A DNA stretch of 64,000 nt from JAMLIN01 sp041676645 (GCA_041676645.1 JBAYRO010000001.1:1-64000); one strand, 5' to 3'. Positions 47,549 to 59,096 are shown, counted from the first letter of the stretch. A program made the numbers and translations. Notes: generated by a model not told the origin, from the sequence alone.

Positions 47549-47787
47549 GCAGGAGCAACAGCATCGACGAGGCCGTCACCCGCAACCTGGAGCGCTATTT
47601 CCGCGACCTCGAAGGCGCGCGGCCACAGGCCGTCTACGACATGGTCATCCAGGCGGTCGAACGCCCGATGCTCGAAGTCGTCATGCGCCATGCGCAGGGC
47701 AACCAGCTGCGGGCCAGCGCCATGCTCGGCATCAACCGCAACACGCTTCGCAAGAAACTGATCAACCACGGGATGCTCGGGCAATAG
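47545..47787 (+). CDS. fis: DNA-binding protein Fis
   Basis: 80-residue nucleoid protein. [17 protein letters not shown] and the C-terminal helix-turn-helix [25 protein letters not shown] match Fis. The ATG at 47545 overlaps the dusB TGA and is preferred over an in-frame start seven codons earlier. dusB-fis coupling, as in E. coli, suggests growth-phase control from the dusB promoter. Confidence 0.97.
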   Translation: MSRSNSIDEAVTRNLERYFRDLEGARPQAVYDMVIQAVERPMLEVVMRHAQGNQLRASAMLGINRNTLRKKLINHGMLGQ

Positions 47788-47815
47788 CCCGCCGCAAACC
47801 TCCTACGGGCAGACC

Positions 47816-49381
47816 ATGCAGAAAATCGAACGGGCACTGATCAGCGTTTCGGACAAGACCGGGGTCGTCGACCTGGCGCGCGCGCTGGCCGATGCCGGAG
47901 TCGCGATCCTCTCGACCGGAGGCACCGCGAAGCTGCTCGCCGACGAGGGCATCGCGGTAACCGAAGTGTCCGAGCACACCGGTTTTCCCGAAATGCTCGA
48001 CGGCCGGGTCAAGACCCTGCACCCGAAGATCCACGGCGGCCTGCTCGCCCGTCGCGACCTGCCGGCTCACATGGCGGCCCTTGCCGAGCACGGCATCGAG
48101 CGCATCGACCTGCTGGTGGTCAATCTCTACCCGTTCGCCGCCACGGTCGCCCGGCCCGACTGCAGCTTCGAGGATGCGATCGAGAACATCGACATCGGCG
48201 GGCCGACCATGCTGCGCGCCGCCGCCAAGAACTTCGGCGGCGTCACCACCGTGGTCGACCCGGCCGACTACCAGGCGATCATCGCGGCGGTGCGCGGCGC
48301 GGGCGGCATCGATCGCGGGAACCGGCTGGCGCTGGCCCGGAAGGTCTTCGCGCACACCGCCGCCTACGATGCCGCGATCAGCAACTACCTGGGCACGCGC
48401 GACGACGAGACCGGCGACGACGCGCGCATCCTGCCCGAGGTCTTCACCCAGCAATGGCACAAGGCGCAGGACATGCGCTATGGCGAGAACCCCCACCAGT
48501 CCGCCGCCTTCTACCGCGACGCCGATCCCGCGGCGGGTACGCTCGCCCACTATCGCCAGCTGCAGGGCAAGGAGCTCTCGTACAACAACATCGCCGACGC
48601 CGATGCGGCCTGGGAATGCGTCAAGAGCTTCGATGCGCCGGCCTGCGTGATCGTCAAGCACGCGAATCCCTGTGGTGTCGCGATCGCCTCGGACTGCGGC
48701 GAGGCCTATGCCAAGGCGTTCTCGACCGACCCGACCTCCGCCTTCGGCGGCATCATCGCGTTCAACCGTCCGCTCGATGCCGAGACCGCGGCGGAAGTCG
48801 CCCGCCAGTTCGTCGAGGTGCTGATCGCGCCGGGATTCGCCGACGGAGCGCGCGCCGTCTTCGCCGGCAAGCAGAACGTCCGCCTGCTCGAGATCCCGCT
48901 CGCCTCGCAGGGCAATGCCTTCGATTTCAAGCGGGTCGGCGGTGGCCTGCTCGTGCAGACGCTCGATTCGCGCAACCTGGCTGCCGACGAGCTGCGGGTG
49001 GTGACCGAGATCGCGCCCACCGAAACGCAGCTCGCCGACCTGCTGTTCGCCTGGAGGGTCGCCAAGTTCGTCAAGTCGAACGCGATCGTCTTCTGCGGCA
49101 ACGGCCAGACGCTCGGGGTCGGCGCCGGCCAGATGAGCCGTATCGATTCGGCCCGGATCGCCTCGATCAAGGCCAGCAACGCGGCCCTGTCGCTGGCGGG
49201 ATCGGCGGTTGCGTCGGATGCCTTCTTCCCGTTTCGCGACGGACTCGATGTCGTCGTCGACGCCGGCGCCGGCTGCGTGATCCAGCCCGGCGGCTCGGTG
49301 CGCGACGCCGAAGTCATCGCGGCGGCCAACGAACGTGGCGTCGCGATGGTCTTCACCGGCGTGCGGCACTTCCGGCATTGA
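47816..49381 (+). CDS. purH: Bifunctional AICAR formyltransferase/IMP cyclohydrolase
   Basis: 521 residues. The N-terminal cyclohydrolase (MGS fold: [37 protein letters not shown]) is joined to the formyltransferase ([34 protein letters not shown]). It catalyses the last two steps of IMP synthesis. The dusB-fis-purH-ruvCAB order is usual in betaproteobacteria. Confidence 0.98.
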   Translation: MQKIERALISVSDKTGVVDLARALADAGVAILSTGGTAKLLADEGIAVTEVSEHTGFPEMLDGRVKTLHPKIHGGLLARRDLPAHMAALAEHGIERIDLLVVNLYPFAATVARPDCSFEDAIENIDIGGPTMLRAAAKNFGGVTTVVDPADYQAIIAAVRGAGGIDRGNRLALARKVFAHTAAYDAAISNYLGTRDDETGDDARILPEVFTQQWHKAQDMRYGENPHQSAAFYRDADPAAGTLAHYRQLQGKELSYNNIADADAAWECVKSFDAPACVIVKHANPCGVAIASDCGEAYAKAFSTDPTSAFGGIIAFNRPLDAETAAEVARQFVEVLIAPGFADGARAVFAGKQNVRLLEIPLASQGNAFDFKRVGGGLLVQTLDSRNLAADELRVVTEIAPTETQLADLLFAWRVAKFVKSNAIVFCGNGQTLGVGAGQMSRIDSARIASIKASNAALSLAGSAVASDAFFPFRDGLDVVVDAGAGCVIQPGGSVRDAEVIAAANERGVAMVFTGVRHFRH

Positions 49382-49959
49382 CCGACGACGCCTCCCGCCC
49401 GGCGCCCGCCATCGTCCTCGGTGTCGACCCGGGGTTGCGCCGCACCGGCTTCGGCCTCGTCCGCCGTCAGGCGGGACGCCTCACCTATATCGCGAGCGGC
49501 ACGATCCGCACCCCGGATGCCGATCTCGCGACCCGGCTCGGTGTCATCCACGCCGGCCTGACCGAGATCATCGGCCAGTATCGGCCCGACGAAAGCGCGA
49601 TCGAGAAGGTGTTCGTCAACATCAATCCCGCCTCGACCCTGCTGCTGGGCCAGGCGCGCGGCGCGGCGATCACGGCACTGGCGGGTGCCGGGCTGCCTGT
49701 GCACGAGTACACCGCCCTGCAGCTCAAGCAGTCCGTCGTCGGCCACGGCCATGCCGGCAAGGGCCAGATTGCCGCGATGGTGCAGCGCCTGCTGACGCTG
49801 CCCGGCCCGCCCGCGGCCGATGCGGCCGATGCGCTCGCATGCGCGATCTGCCATATCCATGCCGCCAGGTTCGCGCTCGGGGCGACTGCCGCGGCAGGCG
49901 CCACCGGCTTCGCGATCCGGCGACGCGGCGCAAGGATCCGCGGCGGCCGCGTGGTGTAA
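49378..49959 (+). CDS. ruvC: Holliday junction resolvase RuvC
   Basis: 193 residues. Catalytic acidic residues are visible in [23 protein letters not shown] and [13 protein letters not shown]. The only suitable start is TTG at 49378, whose last two bases are shared with the purH TGA (TTGA). Cuts junctions positioned by RuvAB. Confidence 0.95.
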   Translation: MTDDASRPAPAIVLGVDPGLRRTGFGLVRRQAGRLTYIASGTIRTPDADLATRLGVIHAGLTEIIGQYRPDESAIEKVFVNINPASTLLLGQARGAAITALAGAGLPVHEYTALQLKQSVVGHGHAGKGQIAAMVQRLLTLPGPPAADAADALACAICHIHAARFALGATAAAGATGFAIRRRGARIRGGRVV

Positions 49960-49969
49960 GCTCGCGGCC

Positions 49970-50544
49970 ATGATCGGACGACTCTCAGGCAAGCTGCTCG
50001 CCAAACGGCCGCCGGACCTGCTGGTGGACGTCGGCGGCGTCGGCTACGAGGTGGAAGCGCCGATGAGCACCATCTTCGAGCTGCCGGCGATCGGGCAGCC
50101 GGTCACGCTGCTCACCCATCTCGTCGTACGCGACGACGCCCACCTGCTCTTCGGCTTCGGTACCGAAGCCGAGCGCGACGCCTTCCGCCAGCTGATTCGC
50201 ATCTCCGGCGTCGGGGCGCGCATCGCCCTTTCGCTGCTCTCGGGCATGTCGGTCGACGAACTGCGGCGCGCGGTCGGCGCCCAGGATGCCGCCCGCCTGA
50301 CGCGGGTCCCCGGCATCGGCAAGAAGACGGCCGAGCGCCTGCTGCTCGAGCTCAAGGGCCGGTTCGCCGCGTCGCCCGACGGCGCCGGCCCGGCCAGCCC
50401 CGATTCGACGCTCGCCGACGTGGTGCACGCGCTGGCCGCCCTCGGCTATTCCGAGCGCGAAGCCGAAGCGGCCAGCCGCAAGCTGCCGCCCGGCATCGAC
50501 GTCTCCGACGGCATCCGCCAGGCGCTCAAGTCGCTGGTCAGGGC

Positions 50545-50548
<4 letters not shown>
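49970..50548 (+). CDS. ruvA: Holliday junction branch migration protein RuvA
   Basis: 192 residues. [28 protein letters not shown] is the OB-fold start, [14 protein letters not shown] and [17 protein letters not shown] are the two helix-hairpin-helix motifs, and the C-terminal domain that contacts RuvB follows a short linker. Overlaps ruvB by ATGA. Confidence 0.97.
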
Positions 50549-51602
<1,054 letters not shown>

Positions 51603-51603
<1 letters not shown>

Positions 51604-52328
51604 TGCCGGATTTCATCCAGCGCCTGTTCGAGGCGACCCCCAGGACGTTCGTGACCACCACCGTGGTGACGGTCAACGTCGCGGTCTGGATGGTGACGGT
51701 GCTGCTGGGCGCGGACTGGATGTCGCCCAGCCCCCAGGCGCTGCTGCTGCTGGGCGGCAATTTCCTGCCCATCACCCTCGAGCAGCCCTGGCGGCTGATG
51801 AGCGCGACGGTACTGCACGCCGGCATCATCCACCTCGCCTTCAACATGTGGGCGATGCTCAACATGGGCCGGATCGCCGAGCGTTTCTACGGCAATGCCC
51901 AGTTCGCGACGATCTACCTGTTCGCGGGCCTGTTCGGCTCGCTGGCGAGCCTGTTCTCGTCGGCGCGGGTCGCCGTCTCGGTGGGCGCGTCCGGCGCGAT
52001 CTTCGGTGTCGCCGGCGCACTGCTTGCGGCCCTTTTCACCAAGCCGCACAAGCTGCCCAGGGGGCTGGTCGCGTCGATGCGCCCCTCGCTGGTGATCTTC
52101 GTCGGCTACTCGCTCTTCATGGGCTTTACCGCCACGATGATCGACAATGCGGCGCACATCGGCGGACTGGTCGCCGGCTTCGCGCTCGCCACCGTGATGG
52201 TCGAGCGCTTCGACTGGGAGGAATACCGGGCCCACGGCCCGCGCCGGGCGCTCTTCGCGGCGGCCGGCGCACTGCTGCTGGCCGGCCTGGCCTGGCAGCT
52301 GGTTCCACGACCGGCGATGCTGCACTGA
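51603..52328 (+). CDS. Rhomboid-family intramembrane serine protease
   Basis: 241 residues, six or so TM helices. WRLMSATVLHAGIIHLAFNMWAM carries the conserved WR and HxxxN motifs, GASGAIFG the catalytic serine and DNAAHIGGL the catalytic histidine. Cleaves membrane proteins in the bilayer; substrate unknown. The ATG shares a base with the ruvB stop. Confidence 0.92.
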
Positions 52329-52385
52329 CATGAACGAGCCGGCGCCGCGGCCCGGTTCTTCCAGGAACCCCGCGATCGAGATTGA

Positions 52386-52391
52386 TAGAAT
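52386..52391 (+). promoter_or_regulatory. Possible -10 box of the tol-pal operon
   Basis: TAGAAT in GATAGAATC, about 32 bases before the ybgC GTG. No clear -35. If real, it rules out the longer ybgC reading that starts at 52330. Confidence 0.35.
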
Positions 52392-52422
52392 CACCGGTCG
52401 ACGAATTCGTTCCTCCCACGGC

Positions 52423-52872
52423 GTGACATCCGAACCCGCGAACGCCGCCCCCCGATCGGTCTTCAGCTGGCCGGTGCGTGTCTACTATGAAGACACCGAT
52501 GCGGGCGGCATCGTCTATTACGCGAATTACCTTCGCTTCTTCGAGCGTGCCCGCACCGAATGGCTGCGCTCGCTCGGCGGCCCATCGCATTTCGAGATGG
52601 CCCGGGTCCGCGACGAGGTCTTCGTGGTTCGGGGCATGCGCATCGAGTACCACCGGCCGGCCCGGCTCGACGACATGCTGGAGCTGGAACTGGCCGTCGT
52701 CGAAAGTCGCCGCGCCTCGATCGTCCTGCGCCAGTGGGCCCGCCGCCAGGGCGACGACGAGGTACTCGCCGATGCCGAGGTTCGCATCGCCATGATCCGC
52801 CGTAGTGACGGACGCCCGGTCGGCCTGCCCGACTGGCTCACCCAATCCATGCAACCGGGGACCGCCCGATGA
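52423..52872 (+). CDS. ybgC: Acyl-CoA thioesterase YbgC (Tol-Pal associated)
   Basis: 149 residues from a GTG at 52423. VRVYYEDTDAGGIVYYANYLRFFERARTEWL contains the catalytic Asp of the hotdog thioesterase family. The frame is open to an ATG at 52330, but that part has no family likeness and holds a putative -10 box. First gene of the Tol-Pal operon; overlaps tolQ. Confidence 0.93.
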   Translation: MTSEPANAAPRSVFSWPVRVYYEDTDAGGIVYYANYLRFFERARTEWLRSLGGPSHFEMARVRDEVFVVRGMRIEYHRPARLDDMLELELAVVESRRASIVLRQWARRQGDDEVLADAEVRIAMIRRSDGRPVGLPDWLTQSMQPGTAR

Positions 52873-53540
52873 ACCAAGACCTGTCGATCATCTCGCTCGT
52901 GGTGGACGCAAGCCTGCTCGTGCAGGCCGTGATGCTGCTGCTGGTGCTGATCTCGATCGCCTCCTGGACCGTCATCTTCCGCAAGTTCTTCACCATCCAG
53001 GCCGCCAACCGCGCTGCCAACCGATTCGAGGACGAATTCTGGCGCGACCGCGAACTCGGCCAGCTCTACCAGCAGATCCGTGATTCGCGCAAGGACCCCG
53101 GCTCGATGGCGCGGATCTTCGACGCCGGCATGAGCGAGTTCCTGAAGGCGCGCCAGCAGACGCCGGGCGACCCGCAGGCCATCGTCGACGGCGCGCGCCG
53201 CGCCATGCGGGCGTCCTACCAGCGCGAGATGGACATGCTCGAATCCGGCCTCGCCCTGCTCGCCACCGCCGGCTCGGTGAGCCCGTACATCGGGCTGTTC
53301 GGGACGGTCTGGGGAATCATGAACGCCTTCCGGGGCCTGGCCAATGTCCACCAGGCGACCCTCGCGGCCGTTGCTCCCGGTATCGCCGAGGCCCTGGTCG
53401 CCACCGCGATCGGCCTGTTCGCCGCGATTCCCGCCGTCATCGCCTACAACCGCTATGCCCATGACATCGACCGCCTGTCGAGCCGCTTCGACAGCTTCAT
53501 GGAAGAGTTCTCCAACATCCTGCAACGGCAGGCGCGCTAG
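52869..53540 (+). CDS. tolQ: Tol-Pal system protein TolQ
   Basis: 223-residue inner-membrane proton-channel subunit. TM1 about 15-38, then a cytoplasmic loop, then TM2 and TM3 with YIGLFGTVWGIMNAF and EALVATAIGLFAAIPAVIAYN, the ExbB/TolQ signature. Forms the motor with TolR that energises TolA during outer-membrane constriction. Confidence 0.96.
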   Translation: MNQDLSIISLVVDASLLVQAVMLLLVLISIASWTVIFRKFFTIQAANRAANRFEDEFWRDRELGQLYQQIRDSRKDPGSMARIFDAGMSEFLKARQQTPGDPQAIVDGARRAMRASYQREMDMLESGLALLATAGSVSPYIGLFGTVWGIMNAFRGLANVHQATLAAVAPGIAEALVATAIGLFAAIPAVIAYNRYAHDIDRLSSRFDSFMEEFSNILQRQAR

Positions 53541-53567
53541 CGCCCGGCCGACCCGGAGGTCACCGCG

Positions 53568-54008
53568 ATGGCTGCGATCAGTTCACGCAACGGCAACCGG
53601 CGCCCGCGTCGGATGGTCAACGAAATCAACGTCGTGCCCTACATCGACGTCATGCTGGTGCTGCTCGTGATCTTCATGGTCACCGCACCGCTGCTGCCCC
53701 CCGGCCAGATCGAACTGCCCACGGTCGGCCAGTCGAACGTCCTCGCCGAGCCGTACATCGCGATCGAGATCGACGCCGACCAACAGATGTCGGTGAAGCT
53801 GCGCAATGCCGACGATCCCTACGAGGCCCAGGCCACCCGTGGCGACCTGTTCGGGATCATCTCCAATCTGCGCCTCGAGGCTCCGCTGCCGGTGGGCATC
53901 GCCGCCGACAAGGCGGTGCCCTACGAGGCGGTGATGTTCGTGCTCGACGGCCTCAAGCGCGCCAATGTCGAGCGGGTCGGTCTGCTCGGCGAGCCGGAGG
54001 GCCGGTGA
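53568..54008 (+). CDS. tolR: Tol-Pal system protein TolR
   Basis: 146 residues, one TM near the N-terminus. VNEINVVPYIDVMLVLLVIFMVTAPLL holds the proton-carrying Asp. Periplasmic domain ends with YEAVMFVLDGLKRANVERVGL. Its stop overlaps tolA (GTGA). Confidence 0.96.
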   Translation: MAAISSRNGNRRPRRMVNEINVVPYIDVMLVLLVIFMVTAPLLPPGQIELPTVGQSNVLAEPYIAIEIDADQQMSVKLRNADDPYEAQATRGDLFGIISNLRLEAPLPVGIAADKAVPYEAVMFVLDGLKRANVERVGLLGEPEGR

Positions 54009-55039
54009 GCAGGGAGCAGTCGGCCGCCGAGCGGTTCCCCAACCGGCCGCGGCCATCGCGTTCGGGCCGCCTCAAGGCACTCGGCCTGGCGCTGCTGATC
54101 CATCTCGGCCTGGTGGCGATGCTGTTCGTCGGCGTCTCCTGGCGATCGAGCGAACCGCCACCGGTCATCGCCGAGCTCTGGACCCCCGCGCCGGCCCTGG
54201 AGCCGGTCGAACCGACGCCGGAACCGACGCCGGAACCGGTGCCGCCGCCGGAGCCCCCACCCCCTCCGCCCCCGCCACAACCCGAGCCGCCGCCCCCGGA
54301 GCCCGCGCCGGATCCGCAGATCGCGATCGAGAAGGCCAAGCGCGAGGAGGAAGAGCGGCGCAAGGCCGAGGCGGAACGCCAGCGACAGCTCGCCGAGGAG
54401 AAGCGCAAGGCCGAGGAAGAACGCCAGCAGCAGCTCGCCGAGGAGAAGAAGCGCCAGGCCGAGGAAGAGCGACAGCGCAGGCTGGCCGAGGAAAAGCGCA
54501 AGGCGGAGGAAGAACGCCAGCGCAAGCTGGCCGAGGAGAAGAAGCGCAAGGCCGAGGAAGAGCGCCAGCGCAAGCTGGCCGAGGAGAAGAAGCGCCAGGC
54601 CGCCGAACGGGCGCGCCGCGAACGTGCCGAGGCCGATCGCCAGCGCGCCGAGTACCTTGAGCGCCTCCAGCAGGCGGCCGCCGGCAGCGAGACGGGCGCC
54701 AGCCAGGGCGCGGCCAGCGGCGGCGCCAGCGGCGCGCGCGCCAGCAGCGGCGGAACCGGGATGGATGCCGGCTACCGGGCGAAGCTCAGTTCCGCCATCC
54801 GCACGAACACCAGCTTCCTCGTGCCGTCCGACTTGCGTGGCAACCCGAAGGCCGAGTTCGCGGTCCGCCTGCGCGAGGACTGCAGCATTGCGTCGATCAC
54901 ACTACGCAAGTCGAGCGGCCATCCCGGCTGGGATGCCGCCGCCGAGCGCGGCATCCAGCGCACCGACCCTTTCCCGCGCACGGCCGACGGCACCTGCCCG
55001 ACCAGCTTCGTGATCGAGCGCGGCCCGCGCGACGACTGA
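54005..55039 (+). CDS. tolA: Tol-Pal system protein TolA
   Basis: 344 residues with one TM (about 27-45), a Pro-rich stretch (about 55-100), a long charged helix built from near-repeats of AEEERQRKLAEEKKRK (about 108-220), a Gly/Ser/Ala hinge and the C-terminal TolB/Pal-binding domain. Shorter than E. coli TolA. Starts with GTG at 54005. Bridges the inner-membrane motor to Pal. Confidence 0.92.
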   Translation: MSREQSAAERFPNRPRPSRSGRLKALGLALLIHLGLVAMLFVGVSWRSSEPPPVIAELWTPAPALEPVEPTPEPTPEPVPPPEPPPPPPPPQPEPPPPEPAPDPQIAIEKAKREEEERRKAEAERQRQLAEEKRKAEEERQQQLAEEKKRQAEEERQRRLAEEKRKAEEERQRKLAEEKKRKAEEERQRKLAEEKKRQAAERARRERAEADRQRAEYLERLQQAAAGSETGASQGAASGGASGARASSGGTGMDAGYRAKLSSAIRTNTSFLVPSDLRGNPKAEFAVRLREDCSIASITLRKSSGHPGWDAAAERGIQRTDPFPRTADGTCPTSFVIERGPRDD

Positions 55040-55094
55040 TGCGCCGCGACGTCGCTTTGCAGCACCCCACCCGCTCGGCCCGCGAGGCGTCCGC

Positions 55095-55100
55095 TATAAT
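55095..55100 (+). promoter_or_regulatory. Possible -10 box for tolB-pal-cpoB
   Basis: Perfect TATAAT in CGCTATAATCC, about 67 bases before tolB, in the longest gap of the Tol-Pal operon (55040-55166). No matching -35. An internal promoter before tolB is also known in E. coli. Confidence 0.45.
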
Positions 55101-55166
55101 CCGGGCAACTCTCTCCCCCGTTCGCCGCCCGACGCGGCGAACGCGTCGCTTCCGACGACCCGAGCA

Positions 55167-56468
55167 ATGACCGATCGCCGAATCATGAACCGCACCCGTG
55201 TTCTATTCCGATGCGCCACGGCACTCGTCCTCGCCGGTGCTGTCGCCATCTCCCATGCGCAGGACATGCGGCTCGACGTCTCCGGCGTCGGCGCCACGCA
55301 ATACCCGATCGCGATCGGGACCTTCGCGGGCGAAGGCCAGCTGCCCGAGGACATCGCTGCGGTGATCCGCAACGACCTCGCCGCCAGCGGCATGTTCCGC
55401 ATCATCGATACCAACGCCGTCATCTCCGACAGCGCGACCCCGGATTTCGCGGCACTGCGCTCGCAGGGGGCCGACTCGGTCGTCGGTGGCTCCTGGTCAC
55501 GGCTTGCCGACGGCCGCTACGACATCCGCTACCGCCTTTCGGACACGGTGCGCCAGCGCGGCCTCGGTGGCGAGTCGATCGTCGCCGGCGCCGGCGACCT
55601 GCGCTATGCGGGACACCGGGCCGCCGACTTCGTCTTCGAGAAGATCACCGGCCAGAAGGGCATCTTCTCGACCCGGATCGCCTTCATCACCAAGCAGGGC
55701 GGACGCTACCGGCTCAAGATCGCCGACTGGGACGGCCGCAACGAACAGACTTCGCTCACTTCGCCCGAGCCGATCATCTCGCCGTCCTGGGCGCCCGATG
55801 GCAATCGCCTCGCCTATGTCTCCTTCGAGTCGAAGAAGCCGGTCGTCTATGTGCACACCCTCAATACGGGGCAGCGCAAGGCGGTCGCCAACTTCAAGGG
55901 CAGCAACAGCGCACCGGCCTGGTCGCCCGACGGCAAGACGCTGGCGGTCGCCCTGACCCGCGACGGCCTGTCGCAGATCTACCTGATCGCCTCGGACGGC
56001 AGCGGCGAGCCCACCCGGCTGGTGTCCTCGAGCGGCATCGATACCGAGCCGTACTTCTCGGGCGACGGCAAGTCGATCTACTTCACCTCCGACCGTGGCG
56101 GTTCGCCCCAGATCTACCGGGTCGCCACCGACGGCGGCGCGGTCAGCCGGGTCACCTTCGACGGCACCTACAACGTCAGCCCCCGCGTTTCGCCCGACGG
56201 CCGCAAGCTCGCTTTCGTGACACGTCGCGACGGCGGCTTCTACATCATGATCAAGGATCTCGCCAGCGGCGCCGAAACCCGCCTGTCCGACAGCGGCCAG
56301 GAGGAGTCCCCGAGTTTCGCCCCCAACGGCCTGTGGGTCATGTACGCTACGCGCGCGGGTGGGCGCGACATGCTGATGGCCGCGTCCGTGGACGGCCGCG
56401 TCAAGCAGCGGATGAGTTCCGATACCGGCGATATCCGCGAGCCCACCTGGGGCCCATTCGGCCCCTGA
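55167..56468 (+). CDS. tolB: Tol-Pal system beta-propeller TolB
   Basis: 433 residues with a signal peptide ending at SHAQ. An N-terminal alpha/beta domain is followed by a six-bladed propeller with repeated SPSWAPDG, APAWSPDGK, EPYFSGDGK, SPRVSPDGRK motifs. Periplasmic partner of Pal. A second ATG six codons on is an equal alternative start. Confidence 0.96.
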   Translation: MTDRRIMNRTRVLFRCATALVLAGAVAISHAQDMRLDVSGVGATQYPIAIGTFAGEGQLPEDIAAVIRNDLAASGMFRIIDTNAVISDSATPDFAALRSQGADSVVGGSWSRLADGRYDIRYRLSDTVRQRGLGGESIVAGAGDLRYAGHRAADFVFEKITGQKGIFSTRIAFITKQGGRYRLKIADWDGRNEQTSLTSPEPIISPSWAPDGNRLAYVSFESKKPVVYVHTLNTGQRKAVANFKGSNSAPAWSPDGKTLAVALTRDGLSQIYLIASDGSGEPTRLVSSSGIDTEPYFSGDGKSIYFTSDRGGSPQIYRVATDGGAVSRVTFDGTYNVSPRVSPDGRKLAFVTRRDGGFYIMIKDLASGAETRLSDSGQEESPSFAPNGLWVMYATRAGGRDMLMAASVDGRVKQRMSSDTGDIREPTWGPFGP

Positions 56469-56538
56469 GGCCACCCTTCCCGTCCAGCTTCCTTCGGCCG
56501 AGCAATCGCAACCTGGATCCCAATTGGAGAATCCCTCA

Positions 56539-57090
56539 ATGAACCGTACCCGGACCCTTTGGACTCTTCTCGTCTGCGCCGCCCTGGCGGGCTGCGGCTC
56601 GAGCGTTGAACTCGACGAGAGCCAGGAAGCCATCGTCGAGTCGCGAGACACGGGCGCCGCTGGCGCCGGCGCCGACGGCCTCGGTGATTCCAGCCGCAGC
56701 GTCCAGCAGATCGATGCGGGCCAGCAGCAGCAGGATCCGCTCGACGATCCGGCGGGCATCCTCGCCAAGCGCAGCGTCTACTTCGAGTTCGACAGCTTCG
56801 TCGTGCAGGACGAGTACCGTCCGCTGGTCGAGGCGCATGCCCGCTACCTGACCACGAATCGCGGCCGGCGCATCGCGATCCAGGGCAACACCGACGACCG
56901 CGGCAGCCGCGAGTACAACCTCGCCCTCGGCCAGAAACGCGCCGAGGCGGTGCGCCGCTCGCTGGCTGTCCTGGGCGTGAGTGACCAGCAGATGGAAGCG
57001 GTAAGCTTCGGTGAGGAGCGCCCGCGCGCGAGCGGCAACGACGAAGCCGCCCATGCGGAGAACCGCCGCGCGGACATCGTCTATCAGTAA
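56539..57090 (+). CDS. pal: Peptidoglycan-associated lipoprotein Pal
   Basis: 183-residue outer-membrane lipoprotein: lipobox LAGC with the lipidated cysteine near residue 19, a flexible acidic linker, then the OmpA-like domain with VYFEFDSFVV, IAIQGNTDDRGSREYNLALGQKRAEAV and NRRADIVY. GGAGA lies nine bases before the ATG. Confidence 0.97.
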   Translation: MNRTRTLWTLLVCAALAGCGSSVELDESQEAIVESRDTGAAGAGADGLGDSSRSVQQIDAGQQQQDPLDDPAGILAKRSVYFEFDSFVVQDEYRPLVEAHARYLTTNRGRRIAIQGNTDDRGSREYNLALGQKRAEAVRRSLAVLGVSDQQMEAVSFGEERPRASGNDEAAHAENRRADIVYQ

Positions 57091-57148
57091 CAGGAGCTGC
57101 ACGCGCGGTCGGCGCCGGCTGGCGCCGGCGGCCGCGGCTGACGGAACC

Positions 57149-57922
57149 ATGAGCCGAACGATCACCAATCCCGCTGTCGCACTGGCGCGCGCCCTGCTGA
57201 TCGCCCTGTTCGCGCTCACCAGCATGCCGGCCCATGCGCTGTTCGAGGACGATGGCGCCCGCAAGGCCATCATCGAGCTGCGCGCCCGGGTCGACCAGCT
57301 GGCCAACGACTTCGAAGCGCGCCTGTCGCGCCTCGAACAGGTCTCGCAGGGCCAGCTGCAGCTGCAGAGCCAGATCGACGCCATGCGCCAGGAGATCGCG
57401 TCCCTGCGTGGACAGGTCGAGGTCCAGGCAAACACGCTGTCGAAGACCGAGAAGAAGCAGCGCGACCTCGCCAGCAACGTCGATTCGCGGCTCAAGCGCT
57501 TCGAGCCTGTCCAGGTCACGATCGACGGCAAGGCCGAGACCGTCGACCAGGCCGAGCGCCGGGCCTTCGAATCGGCACTCGCGATGTTCCGCAGCGGCGA
57601 CTTCAGCGCCGCCCGCGGCGCCTTCGATGCCTTCCTTGTCCAGTTCCCCGACAGTCCCTACGGGCCGAGCGCAAGCTTCTGGCTCGGCAGCAGCCAGTTC
57701 GCGCTCAAGGACTACGACGCGGCGATCGAGACCCATTCGGCGCTGGTGAGCAAGCATCCCGAGAACCCGCGCGCACCGGACGCGATGCTCAACCAGGCCT
57801 ACGCCCAGATCGAAAGCGGCAAGCGGACCGCCGGCCGCCAGACCCTCCAGACCCTGCTCGAGCGCTACCCTTCGGCCCCGGCGGCCCAGGCGGCGCGCGA
57901 CCGGCTCGCGGCGCTGCGCTAG
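57149..57922 (+). CDS. cpoB: Cell division coordinator CpoB (YbgF)
   Basis: 257 residues: signal peptide ending AHA, a coiled coil (about 38-115: LRARVDQLANDFEARLSRLEQ), then TPR-type repeats (AFESALAMFRSGDFSAARGAF, YDAAIETHSALVSKHPENP). It tunes peptidoglycan synthesis to Tol-Pal-driven constriction. Last gene of the operon. Confidence 0.95.
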   Translation: MSRTITNPAVALARALLIALFALTSMPAHALFEDDGARKAIIELRARVDQLANDFEARLSRLEQVSQGQLQLQSQIDAMRQEIASLRGQVEVQANTLSKTEKKQRDLASNVDSRLKRFEPVQVTIDGKAETVDQAERRAFESALAMFRSGDFSAARGAFDAFLVQFPDSPYGPSASFWLGSSQFALKDYDAAIETHSALVSKHPENPRAPDAMLNQAYAQIESGKRTAGRQTLQTLLERYPSAPAAQAARDRLAALR

Positions 57923-57938
57923 GCCGCCCGGGCCACCG

Positions 57939-59057
57939 ATGTCCGAGATCGAGTTCGCGGCGCTCGGCGAGCGCGTCGTCTGGCTGACCTTCGCAATCGC
58001 GATCGCACTCGGCGCCATCATGGCCCGGTCGCGCTTCTGCACCATGGGCGCGATCGCCGACATCGTGAACATGCACGACTGGTCCCGGATGCGGATGTGG
58101 GCCTGCGCCATCGGCGTGGCCGTGCTGGGTACCCAGGCCCTGGCGGCGTCCGGGCTCGTCGACATCGGCGCATCGATGTACACGACGCCCCGGCTGATCT
58201 GGCTTTCCTACATCGTCGGCGGACTGCTGTTCGGCTTCGGCATGGTGCTCGCCTCGGGTTGCACCAGCAAGACCCTGCTGCGCATCGGGGGCGGCTCGCT
58301 CAAGAGCCTGGTGGTCTTCGTCGTCCTGGGTCTGGCCGCGTACATGACACTGCGGGGCATCTTCGGGGTATTTCGCGCCGGCGTGCTCGATCCGGTGGCG
58401 ATCACACTCGAACCCGGCCAGGATCTGCCCTCGCTGCTCGGCGGCGGCCCGGCGCTGCGCTACGGACTCGGCGCCGCCTTCGGACTGGCGCTGCTGGCCT
58501 TCGCCCTGGTCGACCGGGAGTTCCGTCGATTCGAACTGCTCCTGGGCGGCTTCGGCATCGGCCTGGCCGTGGTCGCGCTCTGGTACGTGAGCGGCCATGT
58601 CGGCCATGTCGAGGAAAACCCGTTCACACTCGAGGAAACCTTCGTGCGGACCAATTCCGGTCGGCCCGAGTCCTTCACCTTCGTGGCCCCGATGGCCTAC
58701 ACCCTCGAACTGCTGATGTTCTGGAGCGATGCCAGCAAGGCCGTCTCGGTCGGCATCGCGGCGGCCCTGGGCGTGGTCGTGGGCGCCTTCGCCTACTCGA
58801 TCATCGCGCGCGAGTTCCACTGGGAGGGCTTCGGCAGCGTCGAGGACACCGCCAATCATCTCGTCGGTGGGGCGCTCATGGGCGTGGGCGGCGTGACCGG
58901 ACTCGGCTGCACCGTCGGCCAGGGCATCACCGGCCTGTCGACGCTGTCCCTCGGATCCATGCTTGCCTTCGGAGCGATCCTCGCCGGCGGCTTTCTCGGG
59001 GTGCAATACCAGGCATGGCGCACCGACAGGCTGCTCGAAAGCCTGGAATCCGCCTGA
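57939..59057 (+). CDS. YeeE/YedE-family sulfur transporter (thiosulfate permease-like)
   Basis: 372 residues, about ten TM helices. The three cysteine motifs of the TsuA type are seen: RSRFCTMGA, ASGCTSKTL and GLGCTVGQGI, which in TsuA relay thiosulfate through the membrane. Only 16 bases after cpoB, so it may ride on Tol-Pal transcription. No TusA/TsuB-like gene is adjacent. The exact sulfur species is unknown. Confidence 0.85.
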   Translation: MSEIEFAALGERVVWLTFAIAIALGAIMARSRFCTMGAIADIVNMHDWSRMRMWACAIGVAVLGTQALAASGLVDIGASMYTTPRLIWLSYIVGGLLFGFGMVLASGCTSKTLLRIGGGSLKSLVVFVVLGLAAYMTLRGIFGVFRAGVLDPVAITLEPGQDLPSLLGGGPALRYGLGAAFGLALLAFALVDREFRRFELLLGGFGIGLAVVALWYVSGHVGHVEENPFTLEETFVRTNSGRPESFTFVAPMAYTLELLMFWSDASKAVSVGIAAALGVVVGAFAYSIIAREFHWEGFGSVEDTANHLVGGALMGVGGVTGLGCTVGQGITGLSTLSLGSMLAFGAILAGGFLGVQYQAWRTDRLLESLESA

Positions 59058-59096
59058 TGAACGCTCGGCCGGAGATGCGCGCTGCGTTCCGGTGCG